Under the pieces are notes generated by a model. That model saw nothing but the letters and a program-made list of their open reading frames with translations. It did not search any database and was not told the DNA's origin. From contig NZ_JBHTIF010000001.1 in assembly GCF_042677005.1 (NCBI RefSeq), positions 1,798,001 through 1,862,000 on the forward strand: a stretch of 64,000 nt of DNA, read 5' to 3'. The position numbers and the translations under genes are program-made. Origin of the DNA: Lysobacter_I brunescens. GTDB taxonomy: Bacteria > Pseudomonadota > Gammaproteobacteria > Xanthomonadales > Xanthomonadaceae. Below, in pieces: positions 55,881 through 64,000 of this stretch (its first letter is position 1; the number at the start of each line of letters is the position of its first letter).

Positions 55881-57086
55881 ATGCTGCAGCTTGCCCGGCG
55901 CGTTGGTCGCGCCAAGCCCAGTGCCATCATGGTTGTCGCCGAAAAGGCCAAGCGTCTCAAGGCCGAAGGGCGCGACATCATCAGTTTCTCGATCGGCGTC
56001 CCGAATTTCCTGCCCGGCGGCCACGTCTACGACGCGGTCCGCGAGGCCCTGAGCAAGGACTCGGGCCAGTACGGCAGCAACCGCGGCGCCGACGCGCTGC
56101 TGGATGCCTTCCTGAAACACATCGAAGCCATCGGGCTTACGGGCTACAAACGCAGCAACGTGGCCACCGGCATCGGCGCCAAGCACATCATCTACAACCT
56201 GGCCGAGGTCCTGCTGGACGAGGGCGACACCATCGCCTTCCCGACCCCGTACTGGACCAGCTACCTCGACATCGCCGAGATCGTCGACGCCAAGGTCGAC
56301 CTGCTGCCGTGCCCGCCGGAGCAGAACTACAAGCTCACGCCCGAACAGCTCGACGCCGCGCTGGCGAAGAAGCCGAAGGTCTTCCTGTTCAACAACCCGT
56401 CCAACCCGACGGGCATGGTGTACACGAAGGAAGAGATCGCCGCGCTGGCGGACGTGGTCGCGAAGTATCCGGACACCTGGATCATCACCGACGACATCTA
56501 CAACCGCATGGTGTTCGACGGCCTGGGCTACCACAACTTCGTGCATTTCCGCCCGGAACTGCGCGACCGCGTGATCTTCCTGGATTCGCTGTCGAAGACC
56601 TACGGCATGCCCGGCTGGCGCGTCGGCTTCATGGTCGGCCCGGAGTCCGTGGCCAACGCCGTGGTGACGATGAACTCGAACCACATCACCAACATCCCCG
56701 AGCTGACCACCGCCGCCGCGATCGCGGCGCTGACCGGTCCGCAGGACGTGCCGACGCAGAAGAACGAGGAGTTTCAGGCCAAGCGCGACCAGGTGATGGC
56801 GGCGATGACGTCGATCCCCGGCGTGGTCTGCCCGAAGCCGCAGGGCGCGTTCTACGTCTTCCCGGACGTGAGCGCCTACTTCGGCAAGACCCACGGCCCG
56901 ACCGGCCAGACGATCGCCAACGACATGGACCTGTGCAATGCGCTGCTCGACGCCAAGGGCGTCGCCTGCGTGCCGGGTTCGGCCTTCGGCGAGCCGCGCG
57001 CGCTGCGCATCAGCTACACCTGCCCGACGCCGCAGCTGGCCCCGGGCCTGCAGCGCATCGTCGAGTTCTTCTCCGAACTGCAATGA
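55881..57086 (+). CDS. class I PLP-dependent aminotransferase
   Basis: A 401-residue aspartate-aminotransferase-fold enzyme. The cofactor Lys is about residue 239 in DSLSKTYGMPGWRVG; NNPSNPTG, DDIYNRMVFDG and the C-terminal substrate Arg in ALRISYT are present. The start MLQLARRVGRAKPSAIMVVA is typical of type I-gamma aspartate or aromatic aminotransferases. Substrate cannot be fixed from sequence alone. It is divergent from the lipoprotein at 55755, and a perfect hairpin lies 7 bp after its stop. Confidence 0.93.
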   Translation: MLQLARRVGRAKPSAIMVVAEKAKRLKAEGRDIISFSIGVPNFLPGGHVYDAVREALSKDSGQYGSNRGADALLDAFLKHIEAIGLTGYKRSNVATGIGAKHIIYNLAEVLLDEGDTIAFPTPYWTSYLDIAEIVDAKVDLLPCPPEQNYKLTPEQLDAALAKKPKVFLFNNPSNPTGMVYTKEEIAALADVVAKYPDTWIITDDIYNRMVFDGLGYHNFVHFRPELRDRVIFLDSLSKTYGMPGWRVGFMVGPESVANAVVTMNSNHITNIPELTTAAAIAALTGPQDVPTQKNEEFQAKRDQVMAAMTSIPGVVCPKPQGAFYVFPDVSAYFGKTHGPTGQTIANDMDLCNALLDAKGVACVPGSAFGEPRALRISYTCPTPQLAPGLQRIVEFFSELQ

Positions 57087-57093
57087 GCCTGAA

Positions 57094-57126
57094 GGTCCAC
57101 CGGGCGGCCCGTCCGCCCGGTGGACC
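57094..57126. repeat. perfect 14-bp hairpin after the aminotransferase gene
   Basis: 57094-57107 and 57113-57126 are exact complements around a 5-nt loop. The following bases (GGATCCTTTCC) are only weakly T-rich, so termination may be partial before the glutaredoxin-like gene. Confidence 0.7.
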
Positions 57127-57138
57127 GGATCCTTTCCG

Positions 57139-57543
57139 ATGAACCGACTCGCCTGGCTCCTGCTCGCGCTGGCTCTCGCCGGTGGACTGCACCACCTGCT
57201 GTCCGCGACGTGGACGCGCGTGCCGGGTCTGGGCGACGACCAGGTCGCCGCGATCCGCGCTGCCTCTGCGACGCGCGATGCCGGCGATCCCCGGCACCAG
57301 CGCAGCATCTCGATGCTGCGCGCCGACTGGTGCGGCTACTGCCGCAAGCTGCAGGCCGAGTTCGACCGCAAGGGCGTGCGCTACCACGCCATCGACGTCG
57401 ACACCGAAGCCGGCGCGCGCGCCATGGAGGCGCTCAACGCGCGCGGCATCCCGGTGCTGGTGGTCGGACGCACGCCGGTCCACGGCTACGACGAGACCCG
57501 CACCCGCGAACTGCTCGCGCCGCTGGGTTACCGGGTCTTCTGA
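57139..57543 (+). CDS. membrane-anchored or exported glutaredoxin-like protein
   Basis: A 134-residue protein with an N-terminal hydrophobic segment (MNRLAWLLLALALAGGLHHL) and a glutaredoxin domain. The redox site is Cys65-Gly-Tyr-Cys68 in RADWCGYCRKLQAEF. ARGIPVLVVGRTPVHGYDE contains the cis-Pro and GSH-type loop. The hydrophobic segment would place the domain in the periplasm or at the membrane. It starts 52 bp after the aminotransferase gene. Confidence 0.85.
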   Translation: MNRLAWLLLALALAGGLHHLLSATWTRVPGLGDDQVAAIRAASATRDAGDPRHQRSISMLRADWCGYCRKLQAEFDRKGVRYHAIDVDTEAGARAMEALNARGIPVLVVGRTPVHGYDETRTRELLAPLGYRVF

Positions 57544-57627
57544 TGGCTTGATCGCGATACACCCTCCCGACGCAACCCTCCTCACCACTCGCTCCACCCG
57601 ACAGACCTTTCCGTGAAGGACATCCCC

Positions 57628-58611
57628 ATGAAAGCACCCGTTCGAGTCGCAGTCACCGGCGCCGCCGGCCAGATCGGCTACGCCCTCCTGTTCCGCATCG
57701 CCTCCGGCGAAATGCTCGGCAAGGACCAGCCGGTCATCCTGCAGATGCTGGAACTGCCGCTTGAGAAGGCCCAGGCCGCGCTGAAGGGCGTGATGATGGA
57801 GCTGGAAGACTGCGCGTTCCCGCTGCTCGCCGGCATGGTCGGCACCGACGATCCGAACGTCGCGTTCAAGGACGCCGACTACGCCCTGCTGGTCGGCGCG
57901 ATGCCGCGCGGCCCGGGCATGGAGCGCAAGGACCTGCTGCTCAAGAACGCCGAGATCTTCACCGTGCAGGGCAAGGCGCTGAACGCCGTCGCCAGCCGCA
58001 ACGTGAAGGTGCTGGTGGTCGGCAATCCGGCCAACACTAATGCCTACATCGCCATGAAGTCGGCGCCGGACCTGCCGGCGAAGAACTTCACCGCGATGCT
58101 GCGCCTCGACCACAATCGCGCGCTGTCGCAGCTGGCCAACAAGGCCGGCGTGGCCGTCGCCGACATCGAGAAGCTGGTCGTGTGGGGCAACCACAGCCCG
58201 ACCATGTACCCCGACTACCGCTTCGCCACCGTCAACGGCGAATCGCTGAAGGACAGGATCAACGACGCCGACTGGAACGCCAACGACTTCATCCCGAAGG
58301 TCGGCAAGCGCGGCGCCGCGATCATCGAAGCCCGCGGCCTGTCCTCGGCTGCCTCGGCCGCCAACGCCGCCATCGACCACATGCGCGACTGGGCGCTGGG
58401 CACCGACGGCAAGTGGGTGACCATGGGCTTGCCGTCCGACGGCAGCTACGGCATCCCGGAAGGCGTGATGTACGGCGTGCCGGTGACCTGCGCCAACGGC
58501 GAATACACCCGCATCGAAGGCCTGCCGGTCGACGACTTCAGCCGCGCCGCGATGGACAAGACGCTGGCCGAGCTGGAAGAAGAGCGCGCCGGCGTGGCGC
58601 ATCTGCTCTGA
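57628..58611 (+). CDS. mdh: malate dehydrogenase (cytosolic-type)
   Basis: NAD-dependent oxidation of malate to oxaloacetate in the TCA cycle. It has 327 residues. The Rossmann motif is VAVTGAAGQIGYALLFRIAS; GAMPRGPGMERKDLL is the substrate loop, VGNPANTNAYIA and LDHNRALSQLA follow, and the catalytic His is in VWGNHSPTMYPD. AAGGA is 7 nt before ATG 57628; an in-frame GTG at 57613 is less likely. A terminator follows. Together with icd at 43343 it is one of two TCA enzymes here. Confidence 0.97.
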   Translation: MKAPVRVAVTGAAGQIGYALLFRIASGEMLGKDQPVILQMLELPLEKAQAALKGVMMELEDCAFPLLAGMVGTDDPNVAFKDADYALLVGAMPRGPGMERKDLLLKNAEIFTVQGKALNAVASRNVKVLVVGNPANTNAYIAMKSAPDLPAKNFTAMLRLDHNRALSQLANKAGVAVADIEKLVVWGNHSPTMYPDYRFATVNGESLKDRINDADWNANDFIPKVGKRGAAIIEARGLSSAASAANAAIDHMRDWALGTDGKWVTMGLPSDGSYGIPEGVMYGVPVTCANGEYTRIEGLPVDDFSRAAMDKTLAELEEERAGVAHLL

Positions 58612-58644
58612 TTGCTGCCTGACCCACTAAGGACGCTGCAAACG

Positions 58645-58675
58645 ACGGGAAGGCTTCGGCCTTCCCGTTTTCGTT
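58645..58675 (+). terminator. intrinsic terminator after mdh
   Basis: ACGGGAAGGC-TTCG-GCCTTCCCGT followed by TTTCGTTT. This is a classic UUCG-capped stem. Confidence 0.9.
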
Positions 58676-58705
58676 TCGAAGCGTTCCGTTGCGATGATGT
58701 CACCC

Positions 58706-59326
58706 ATGCACGCCATCACCGTCCACCACGCCGACGACCACCTGCTGATCGTCGAGAAGCCGGCCGGTCTGCTGTCGGTGCCGGGTCGGCTCCCGGAACT
58801 TCGCGACTGCCTGATCTCGCGCATCCAGAGCGAGTATCCGGATGCGTTGACCGTGCATCGTCTCGACCAGGTCACCAGCGGGCTGGTGGCGATCGCGCGC
58901 GGTGCGGCGATGCAGCGCGCGCTGTCGATGCAGTTCGAGCGGCGCGCCGTGGAGAAGCGCTACGAGGCGCTGGTGGAAGGGCTGGTCGGTGACGATGCCG
59001 GCGAGATCGACCTGCCGCTGATCTGCGACTGGCCGAACCGGCCGCGGCAGAAGGTGGATATGGAGATCGGCAAACCCTCCCTGACGCGCTGGCGGGTGCT
59101 GTCTCGCGATGCCGTGGCGTCGACGACCCGGCTCGCGCTGGAGCCCGTCACCGGCCGAAGCCACCAGCTGCGCGTGCATCTGGCGAGCATCGGCCATCCC
59201 ATCGTCGGCGACGCGTTCTACGGCGCGGTGCCCGCAGCCCGGGTGTGCCTGCATGCGGCCCGGCTCGGGTTCGCGCACCCGGCCACCGGCGCCTGGCAGG
59301 CATGGGTGTCGGCCGCCCCGTTCTGA
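58706..59326 (+). CDS. RluA-family RNA pseudouridine synthase
   Basis: Converts uridine to pseudouridine in rRNA or tRNA. It has 206 residues from ATG 58706 (MHAITVHHADDHLLIVEKPA); ATG 58694 would add four. The catalytic Asp is in the hallmark VHRLDQVTSGL; EKRYEALVEG, LEPVTGRSHQLRVHLASIGHP and IVGDAFYG are conserved. GLLSVPGR points to the RluA branch (23S U746 and tRNA U32 in E. coli), although the target here is not proven. Confidence 0.93.
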   Translation: MHAITVHHADDHLLIVEKPAGLLSVPGRLPELRDCLISRIQSEYPDALTVHRLDQVTSGLVAIARGAAMQRALSMQFERRAVEKRYEALVEGLVGDDAGEIDLPLICDWPNRPRQKVDMEIGKPSLTRWRVLSRDAVASTTRLALEPVTGRSHQLRVHLASIGHPIVGDAFYGAVPAARVCLHAARLGFAHPATGAWQAWVSAAPF

Positions 59327-59429
59327 GACGGCGTCCGCCGCAACCGGGGGTGTGCTGGTGACCTTCGGCAGGCGTGCGCGCCACGGCGGGCGACTAGGCT
59401 GGGTGCCTGGTCAGTCCGGGGAGAGCGTG

Positions 59430-61934
59430 ATGCGCAAGTCGTTGCTGTGGGTCTGCGGGGGGCTGCTGCTGAGCGGCCAGGTCATGGCGCTGGAGGGCGG
59501 TTACCTGACGCCTCCGGAGCCGCTGCTCAAGGTGATGCGCGCACCGCCGCCGCCAGGCACTTCGCTCGATCCGACCGGGCGCACGCTGCTGCGCGTCGAG
59601 ACCGATCCCTACCCGGGCATCGAGCGCGTCGCCGAGCCCTACCTCAAGCTCGGTGGCGTGCGCATCGAGCCGCGCACGCATGCGCGCCACGATGTCTCCA
59701 GCGGCTACGGCATCCGCACCTGCGTCGCCGGCTACAGCCTCGTCGATGTCGAGACCCGCAAGGCGCGCAAGATCGCTCTGCCGGCGAAGGGCTGCGTCGG
59801 TGGCGCGGCGTGGTCGCCGGACGGCAAGCGCTTCGCCTTCGACACTACCGTCGACGACCACGTGCAGCTCTGGGTCGGCGATGTCGACACCGGCAAGGTC
59901 CGGCAGATTCCCGGCGTGCGCCTCAACACGATCCTCGGCGACACCCTGCAGTGGGCCGGCGGCAGCGCGCGCCTGCTGGTGAAGGCGTTGCCCGCGAATC
60001 TCGGACCGGCGCCGAAGCAGTCGCCGGCCGTGGCCGGGCCGAAGATCAGCGAGGCCATCGCCGGCAAAGGCGAAAGCAGCACCTACGAAGCTCGCGACAC
60101 GCTCGGCAACGCCTACGACGAGGCATTGTTCGACCACTACGTCACCGCACAGCTGGTCCGCGTCGACCTGCCGTCCGGCAAGGTCGTGCCGCTGGGCAAG
60201 CCCGGTCCGATCGCCGAAGTGGGCATGGCGCCCGATGGCGTGCACGCGCTGGTCGAGACCCTGCAGCGCCCGTATTCGTACGTGACCACCTACCAGCGCT
60301 TCGCGCGCAGCGTGGACGTGCTGGACATCGACAGCGGCCGCGCGACGAACATCGCGAAGCTGCCGGTCGCAGATCGCGTGCCGGTCCGCGGCGTGCCGGA
60401 AGGTCCGCGCGACCATGGCTGGGTCGGCAGCGAGCCCGCCACCCTGGTCTGGCCCGAGGCCCTGGACAAGGGCGACTGGAAGGTCGAAGTCCCGCAGCGC
60501 GACAAGCTGATGCGCCTGCGCGCGCCGTTCACCGGCCAGCCGGAGGAGATCGCGCGCACCGCGCAGCGCTTCGCCGGGCTGATGCCGCTGGAGGCCTCCA
60601 GCGAGGCGCTGCTGACCGAGTTCGACGCGAACAAACGCTGGGTGCGCATCGCCCGCATGGACCTCGCCGCGCCTGCGACGCCGCCGGTGACGGTGTGGGA
60701 ATACTCGATGGACGAGCGCTACGGCAATCCGGGCTCGCCGATGTTCAAGGTGTTGCCGAACGGTGGCGTGGTCGTGCGCCGCGACGGCGATGCGGTGTAT
60801 CTGCGCGGCAGCGGCGCGACGAAGCAGGGCGACCGTCCGTTCCTCGATCGCCATGACCTGAAGACCGGCAGCACGCAACGCCTGTTCCGCAGCGATACCG
60901 ACGCCTTCGAGCGCGTGATCTCGGTGTCCGACGATGGCCAGCGCCTGCTCACCCTGCGCGAGACGCCGAAGGATCCGCCCAACGTGCACCTGCGCACGCT
61001 CGGCGCGCCGGTCGGCGATCTCATGGCTGGCGAAGCGGGTGTCGTATCGACGTCGCAGCAGGTCACCGCCTACGCCGATCCGACGCCGGAAGTGCGCGGC
61101 ATCCAGCGCCAGCTCGTGACCTACAAGCGCAAGGACGGCGTCGACCTGTCGTTCACGCTCTACCTGCCGCTCGGCTACCAGCCCGGCACGCGCGTCCCGG
61201 CCGTTCTGTACGCCTATCCCGCCGACTTCGCCGACCCGAGCAAGGCCGGGCAGGTCACCGGGTCGCAGCAGACCTTCACCCGCTTCCCCGAATACCGCCT
61301 GCTGCTGCTCGCCGGCTACGCGATCATCGACAACACCTCGTTCCCGATCGTCGGCGATCCGCGTACCGCGTACGACACCTATCTGCAGCAGCTCGTCGAC
61401 AACGCGCAGGCGGCGGTCGACAAGGCCGTCGAACTGGGCGTGGTCGATCGCGAGCGCATCGGCGTCACCGGGCACAGTCATGGCGCATTGATGACCGCGA
61501 ACCTGCTCGCGCATTCCGACCTGTTCCGTGCCGGTGTCGCCAGCAGCGGCGGCTACAACAAGACGCTCACGCCCTTCGGTTTCCAGAACGAGCGCCGCTC
61601 TTTGTGGAACGCCAAGCGCGTGTACGAGGAAGCCTCGACCTATTTCTATGCCGACAAGGTCAACGAGCCGCTGCTCATCGTGCACGGCGAGGACGATGCG
61701 AATCCGGGCACCGAGCCGGTGCAGTCGCCGAAGCTCTTCCAGGCGATCCGCGGCAATGGCGGCACCGCGCGCCTGGTGATGCTGCCCTTCGAGCCGCACT
61801 GGTACACGGCGAAGGAAACCAACGAACACTTCGCCGCCGAAATGCTGATGTGGTTCGATCGCTGGGTGAAGAACGCACCGTCCAGGAGCACGCCGTCGAG
61901 CAGCGCGCCGCCGCGCGAGGCGAAGCAGCCCTGA
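59430..61934 (+). CDS. secreted S9-family prolyl-oligopeptidase-like peptidase
   Basis: An 834-residue exported serine peptidase. It has a signal peptide (MRKSLLWVCGGLLLSGQVMA), a beta-propeller-like region to about residue 540 (e.g. GGAAWSPDGKRFAFDTTVDD), and an alpha/beta-hydrolase domain starting near GIQRQLVTYKRKDGVDLSFT. The catalytic Ser is in GVTGHSHGALMTANL and the Asp in VHGEDDANPG. The His is probably in LPFEPHWYTAKE, unlike the usual HGF or HGY. It belongs to the glutamyl-endopeptidase-like S9 branch. GGAG precedes ATG 59430. Confidence 0.9.
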   Translation: MRKSLLWVCGGLLLSGQVMALEGGYLTPPEPLLKVMRAPPPPGTSLDPTGRTLLRVETDPYPGIERVAEPYLKLGGVRIEPRTHARHDVSSGYGIRTCVAGYSLVDVETRKARKIALPAKGCVGGAAWSPDGKRFAFDTTVDDHVQLWVGDVDTGKVRQIPGVRLNTILGDTLQWAGGSARLLVKALPANLGPAPKQSPAVAGPKISEAIAGKGESSTYEARDTLGNAYDEALFDHYVTAQLVRVDLPSGKVVPLGKPGPIAEVGMAPDGVHALVETLQRPYSYVTTYQRFARSVDVLDIDSGRATNIAKLPVADRVPVRGVPEGPRDHGWVGSEPATLVWPEALDKGDWKVEVPQRDKLMRLRAPFTGQPEEIARTAQRFAGLMPLEASSEALLTEFDANKRWVRIARMDLAAPATPPVTVWEYSMDERYGNPGSPMFKVLPNGGVVVRRDGDAVYLRGSGATKQGDRPFLDRHDLKTGSTQRLFRSDTDAFERVISVSDDGQRLLTLRETPKDPPNVHLRTLGAPVGDLMAGEAGVVSTSQQVTAYADPTPEVRGIQRQLVTYKRKDGVDLSFTLYLPLGYQPGTRVPAVLYAYPADFADPSKAGQVTGSQQTFTRFPEYRLLLLAGYAIIDNTSFPIVGDPRTAYDTYLQQLVDNAQAAVDKAVELGVVDRERIGVTGHSHGALMTANLLAHSDLFRAGVASSGGYNKTLTPFGFQNERRSLWNAKRVYEEASTYFYADKVNEPLLIVHGEDDANPGTEPVQSPKLFQAIRGNGGTARLVMLPFEPHWYTAKETNEHFAAEMLMWFDRWVKNAPSRSTPSSSAPPREAKQP

Positions 61935-61980
61935 TCGACGCTGCGGAATGCCCGGGCGCATGTGCGCGTCCGGGCCGCCC

Positions 61981-63807
61981 TCATCCGATCGCTTCGGCGC
62001 GCTTCCCGGTCGAGGCGATCGTCTCGCCGCCATCGATGAACTGCAGGCGCGCCAGTTCCTCGTAGAGTCCGCCCTGCGCCATCAGGCTCTGGTGGGTGCC
62101 TTCCGCGACGATCCGGCCGCGATCCATCACCACGATGCGGTCGGCCTTGAGCACGGTGGCGAGCCGGTGCGCGATCACCAGCGTGGTGCGCCCGCGCATC
62201 AGCGATTCCAGTGCCTGCTGCACCGCATGCTCGCTGTGCGCATCGAGCGCGCTGGTCGCTTCGTCGAGCAGCAGGATCGGCGCATCCTTGAGCAGGGCGC
62301 GCGCGATCGCGATGCGCTGCTGCTGCCCGCCGGACAGGCGGGTGCCGCGTTCACCGAGGTCGGTGTCCAGCCCCTGCGGCAAGGCTGCGATGAAGTCGTG
62401 CGCCTGGGCCGCGCGCACCGCGTCGTCGAGCGCTGCGTCGTCGGCGTCGAGATTGCCGTAGCGGATGTTCTCGCGCGCCGACACCGAGAACAGCGTCGAT
62501 TGCTGGGGCACGAGCGCCACGGCCGTGCGCAGCTCGGCCGGATCCAGTCGCGCCAGCGGCACGCCGTCGAGGCGGATCGTCCCCCGGTCGGGATCGTGGA
62601 AGCGCAGCAGCAGCGAGAACACGGTGCTCTTGCCGGCACCGGACGGGCCGACCAGGGCCACGGTCTCGCCCGGGCGCACGCGCAGGCGGAAATCCGACAG
62701 CGCCGGCGTATCGGGTCGCTGCGGGTAGTGGAAGCCGACGCCCTCGAATTCGATCTCGCCGAGGAGCGGGCGGGGCAGGGAGACGGGCTGCGCGGGCGCG
62801 CGGACCTCCGGTTGCCGGGCCAGCAGTTCGGTGATGCGGCTCATGCCGCCGGTCGCGCGCTGCAGGTCGTTCATGACATCGGCGAGGCTGGTCGCGGCAT
62901 TGCCGCCCAGCAACGCGTACATGACGAACTGCGCAAGCGTGCCGGGACTCATGCGTCCGGCCGCGACATCGTGCGCGCCCAGCCAGAGCAGGCAGAGTAC
63001 GGCGCCGCCGCCCATCACCGCACCCGCGCCGTTGAGTGTCGCCTGCGCCTGGATCCTGCGCCGCGCGGCCGTCATCGCCGCCTCCAGCGCCGTGGCGAAG
63101 CGACCATGCTCGTGCGCCTCGCGGACATGCGCCTGCACCGTGCGCACCGCCGACAGGGTCTCGTTGGCCAGCGCGTTGGCATCGGCGATGCGATCCTGCC
63201 CCGCGCGGGCGAGGCCGCGCAGGCGTCGTCCGCCGAGCACGCTGGGCAGCACGGCCAGCGGAATCGCGACCAGCGCGAACGATGCCAGACGCGGATTGGT
63301 CACGAACAGCATCGCGATCGCGCCGACCACGGTGGTCGCGCCCAGCAGCAGGCCCGAAATCGCGAAGGTGAGCAGGTAGCGCAGGAACTCCACGTCCGAG
63401 GTCAGCCGCGACATCAGTTCGCCGCTGCGATTGCCGTCGTGGAACGCCGCGTCCAGGGTGAGCAGGCGCAGGTAGAGGCGTTCGCGCAGGGTCGCGACCA
63501 CGCGCTCGCCGAGCAGCGACGCGAAGATGTAACGCGCGATGCCGGCGACCGCGAGCAGCAGGGTGATGCCGAGCATGCCGAGGAAGTCGCGATCGATCTG
63601 TGCGGCGTCGCCCTTCGCGAAACCGCCATCGATCAATGACGCCATCGCCGTGGGCAGGAGCAGGGTCGCACCGGTCGCCACGGCGAGTGACATCAGCCAG
63701 ATCGCGAACAGCCACGGGTGTGCGCCGATCAATGGCCAGAGTGCGCGCAGGCTGCCCTTGCCTGCGGGCGCGGCCTCGCGCGCCTCGCGGTTGTCGTCGT
63801 GGGTCAT
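61981..63807 (-). CDS. ABC transporter, fused permease-ATPase (MsbA/exporter type)
   Basis: A 608-residue half-transporter: an N-terminal six-helix membrane domain (about residues 20-320) fused to a nucleotide-binding domain. ATPase motifs are Walker A GPSGAGKST, Q-loop VALVPQQSTLF, signature LSGGQQQR, Walker B ILLLDEATSALD and the H-loop IAHRLATV. It starts at 63807 (MTHDDNREAREAAPAGKG); longer upstream frames are non-coding. Substrate is unknown (lipid, peptide or drug). It is convergent with the S9 peptidase, 46 bp apart. Confidence 0.94.
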   Translation of the reverse strand: MTHDDNREAREAAPAGKGSLRALWPLIGAHPWLFAIWLMSLAVATGATLLLPTAMASLIDGGFAKGDAAQIDRDFLGMLGITLLLAVAGIARYIFASLLGERVVATLRERLYLRLLTLDAAFHDGNRSGELMSRLTSDVEFLRYLLTFAISGLLLGATTVVGAIAMLFVTNPRLASFALVAIPLAVLPSVLGGRRLRGLARAGQDRIADANALANETLSAVRTVQAHVREAHEHGRFATALEAAMTAARRRIQAQATLNGAGAVMGGGAVLCLLWLGAHDVAAGRMSPGTLAQFVMYALLGGNAATSLADVMNDLQRATGGMSRITELLARQPEVRAPAQPVSLPRPLLGEIEFEGVGFHYPQRPDTPALSDFRLRVRPGETVALVGPSGAGKSTVFSLLLRFHDPDRGTIRLDGVPLARLDPAELRTAVALVPQQSTLFSVSARENIRYGNLDADDAALDDAVRAAQAHDFIAALPQGLDTDLGERGTRLSGGQQQRIAIARALLKDAPILLLDEATSALDAHSEHAVQQALESLMRGRTTLVIAHRLATVLKADRIVVMDRGRIVAEGTHQSLMAQGGLYEELARLQFIDGGETIASTGKRAEAIG

Positions 63808-64000
63808 CGCATCCGGCGTTGACGATGGAGGCCGGGAGTGTGGCCTGCGCCACCCGCACATGACAAGGCGGCGCGGAAGTGCTGCGACGCAGCATGTGTG
63901 ATGGCTGTCGGATTCTGCCGGTGGGCACGCGCGCCGATGCCCATCGACCATTCGGCGGACTGTGCGACGGCCTGCTTGCCCAAGCCATGGCCGCGTGCTA
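63808..64000. other. right-edge spacer
   Basis: These 193 bp upstream of the ABC transporter show no supported gene, promoter or terminator. A gene cut by the window edge cannot be excluded. Confidence 0.4.

Noticed and set aside
61948..63639. 563-codon + strand frame at the right end
   Set aside because: Shadow of the ABC transporter, whose Walker A, signature and Walker B motifs are clear on the - strand.

Overview
The window is a high-GC stretch of a gammaproteobacterial chromosome. Its protein sequences most resemble the Xanthomonadaceae/Lysobacteraceae (Lysobacter or Luteimonas type): the RpoB, RpoC, L25, NusG and class II DAHP synthase sequences, the SecE TTG start and the tRNA-tuf-tRNA-secE-nusG layout all fit that group. 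The assignment rests on remembered family sequences; no search was run.

Bases 1-3290 hold the end of prs, then rplY, pth and ychF. Bases 3430-37876 are one of the cell's main translation and transcription blocks, all on the + strand: tRNA-Tyr, tRNA-Gly, tRNA-Thr, tuf copy 1, tRNA-Trp, secE, nusG, rplKAJL, rpoBC, rpsL-rpsG-fusA-tuf copy 2, then the S10, spc and alpha operons through rplQ. Most S10, spc and alpha genes are packed with Shine-Dalgarno-led junctions or short overlaps. A few junctions are opened by 100-560 bp of hairpin-rich DNA: before rplJ, rpoB, rpsL, fusA, rpsJ, rpsH, rpsE, rpsM and rpoA. Clear promoters are visible before tRNA-Tyr, before the rpsJ leader and before rpsM. Two multi-hairpin RNA elements, each ending in an intrinsic terminator, lie upstream of rpsL and of rpsJ and share a 5' motif. 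The first occupies the known locus of the P26 RNA (between rpoC and rpsL).

Bases 37995-39948 carry dsbB and a class II DAHP synthase, closed by a strong bidirectional terminator. From 40049 to 50132 most genes are on the - strand: a secreted LolA-like protein, an S41 protease, a DUF6671 zinc-ribbon protein and a Thermus-type isocitrate dehydrogenase. The dehydrogenase is divergent from a small winged-helix regulator, with a palindromic operator candidate between them. A TauE/SafE permease, an amidase lipoprotein, a DUF2127 membrane protein and typA/bipA follow.

Bases 50286-63807 are ordinary accessory and metabolic genes: small membrane proteins, a macro-domain protein, a cyclophilin, several lipoproteins, an M48 metalloprotease, a class I aminotransferase, a glutaredoxin-like protein, mdh, a RluA-type pseudouridine synthase, an S9 peptidase and an ABC exporter. 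I found no insertion sequence, prophage, CRISPR array or rRNA gene. The most interesting signals are RNA- and DNA-level ones: the paired P26-like elements, the isocitrate dehydrogenase operator, a 15-bp tandem repeat in the rpoB leader, and a repeat element that supplies the first ATG of the M48 gene.
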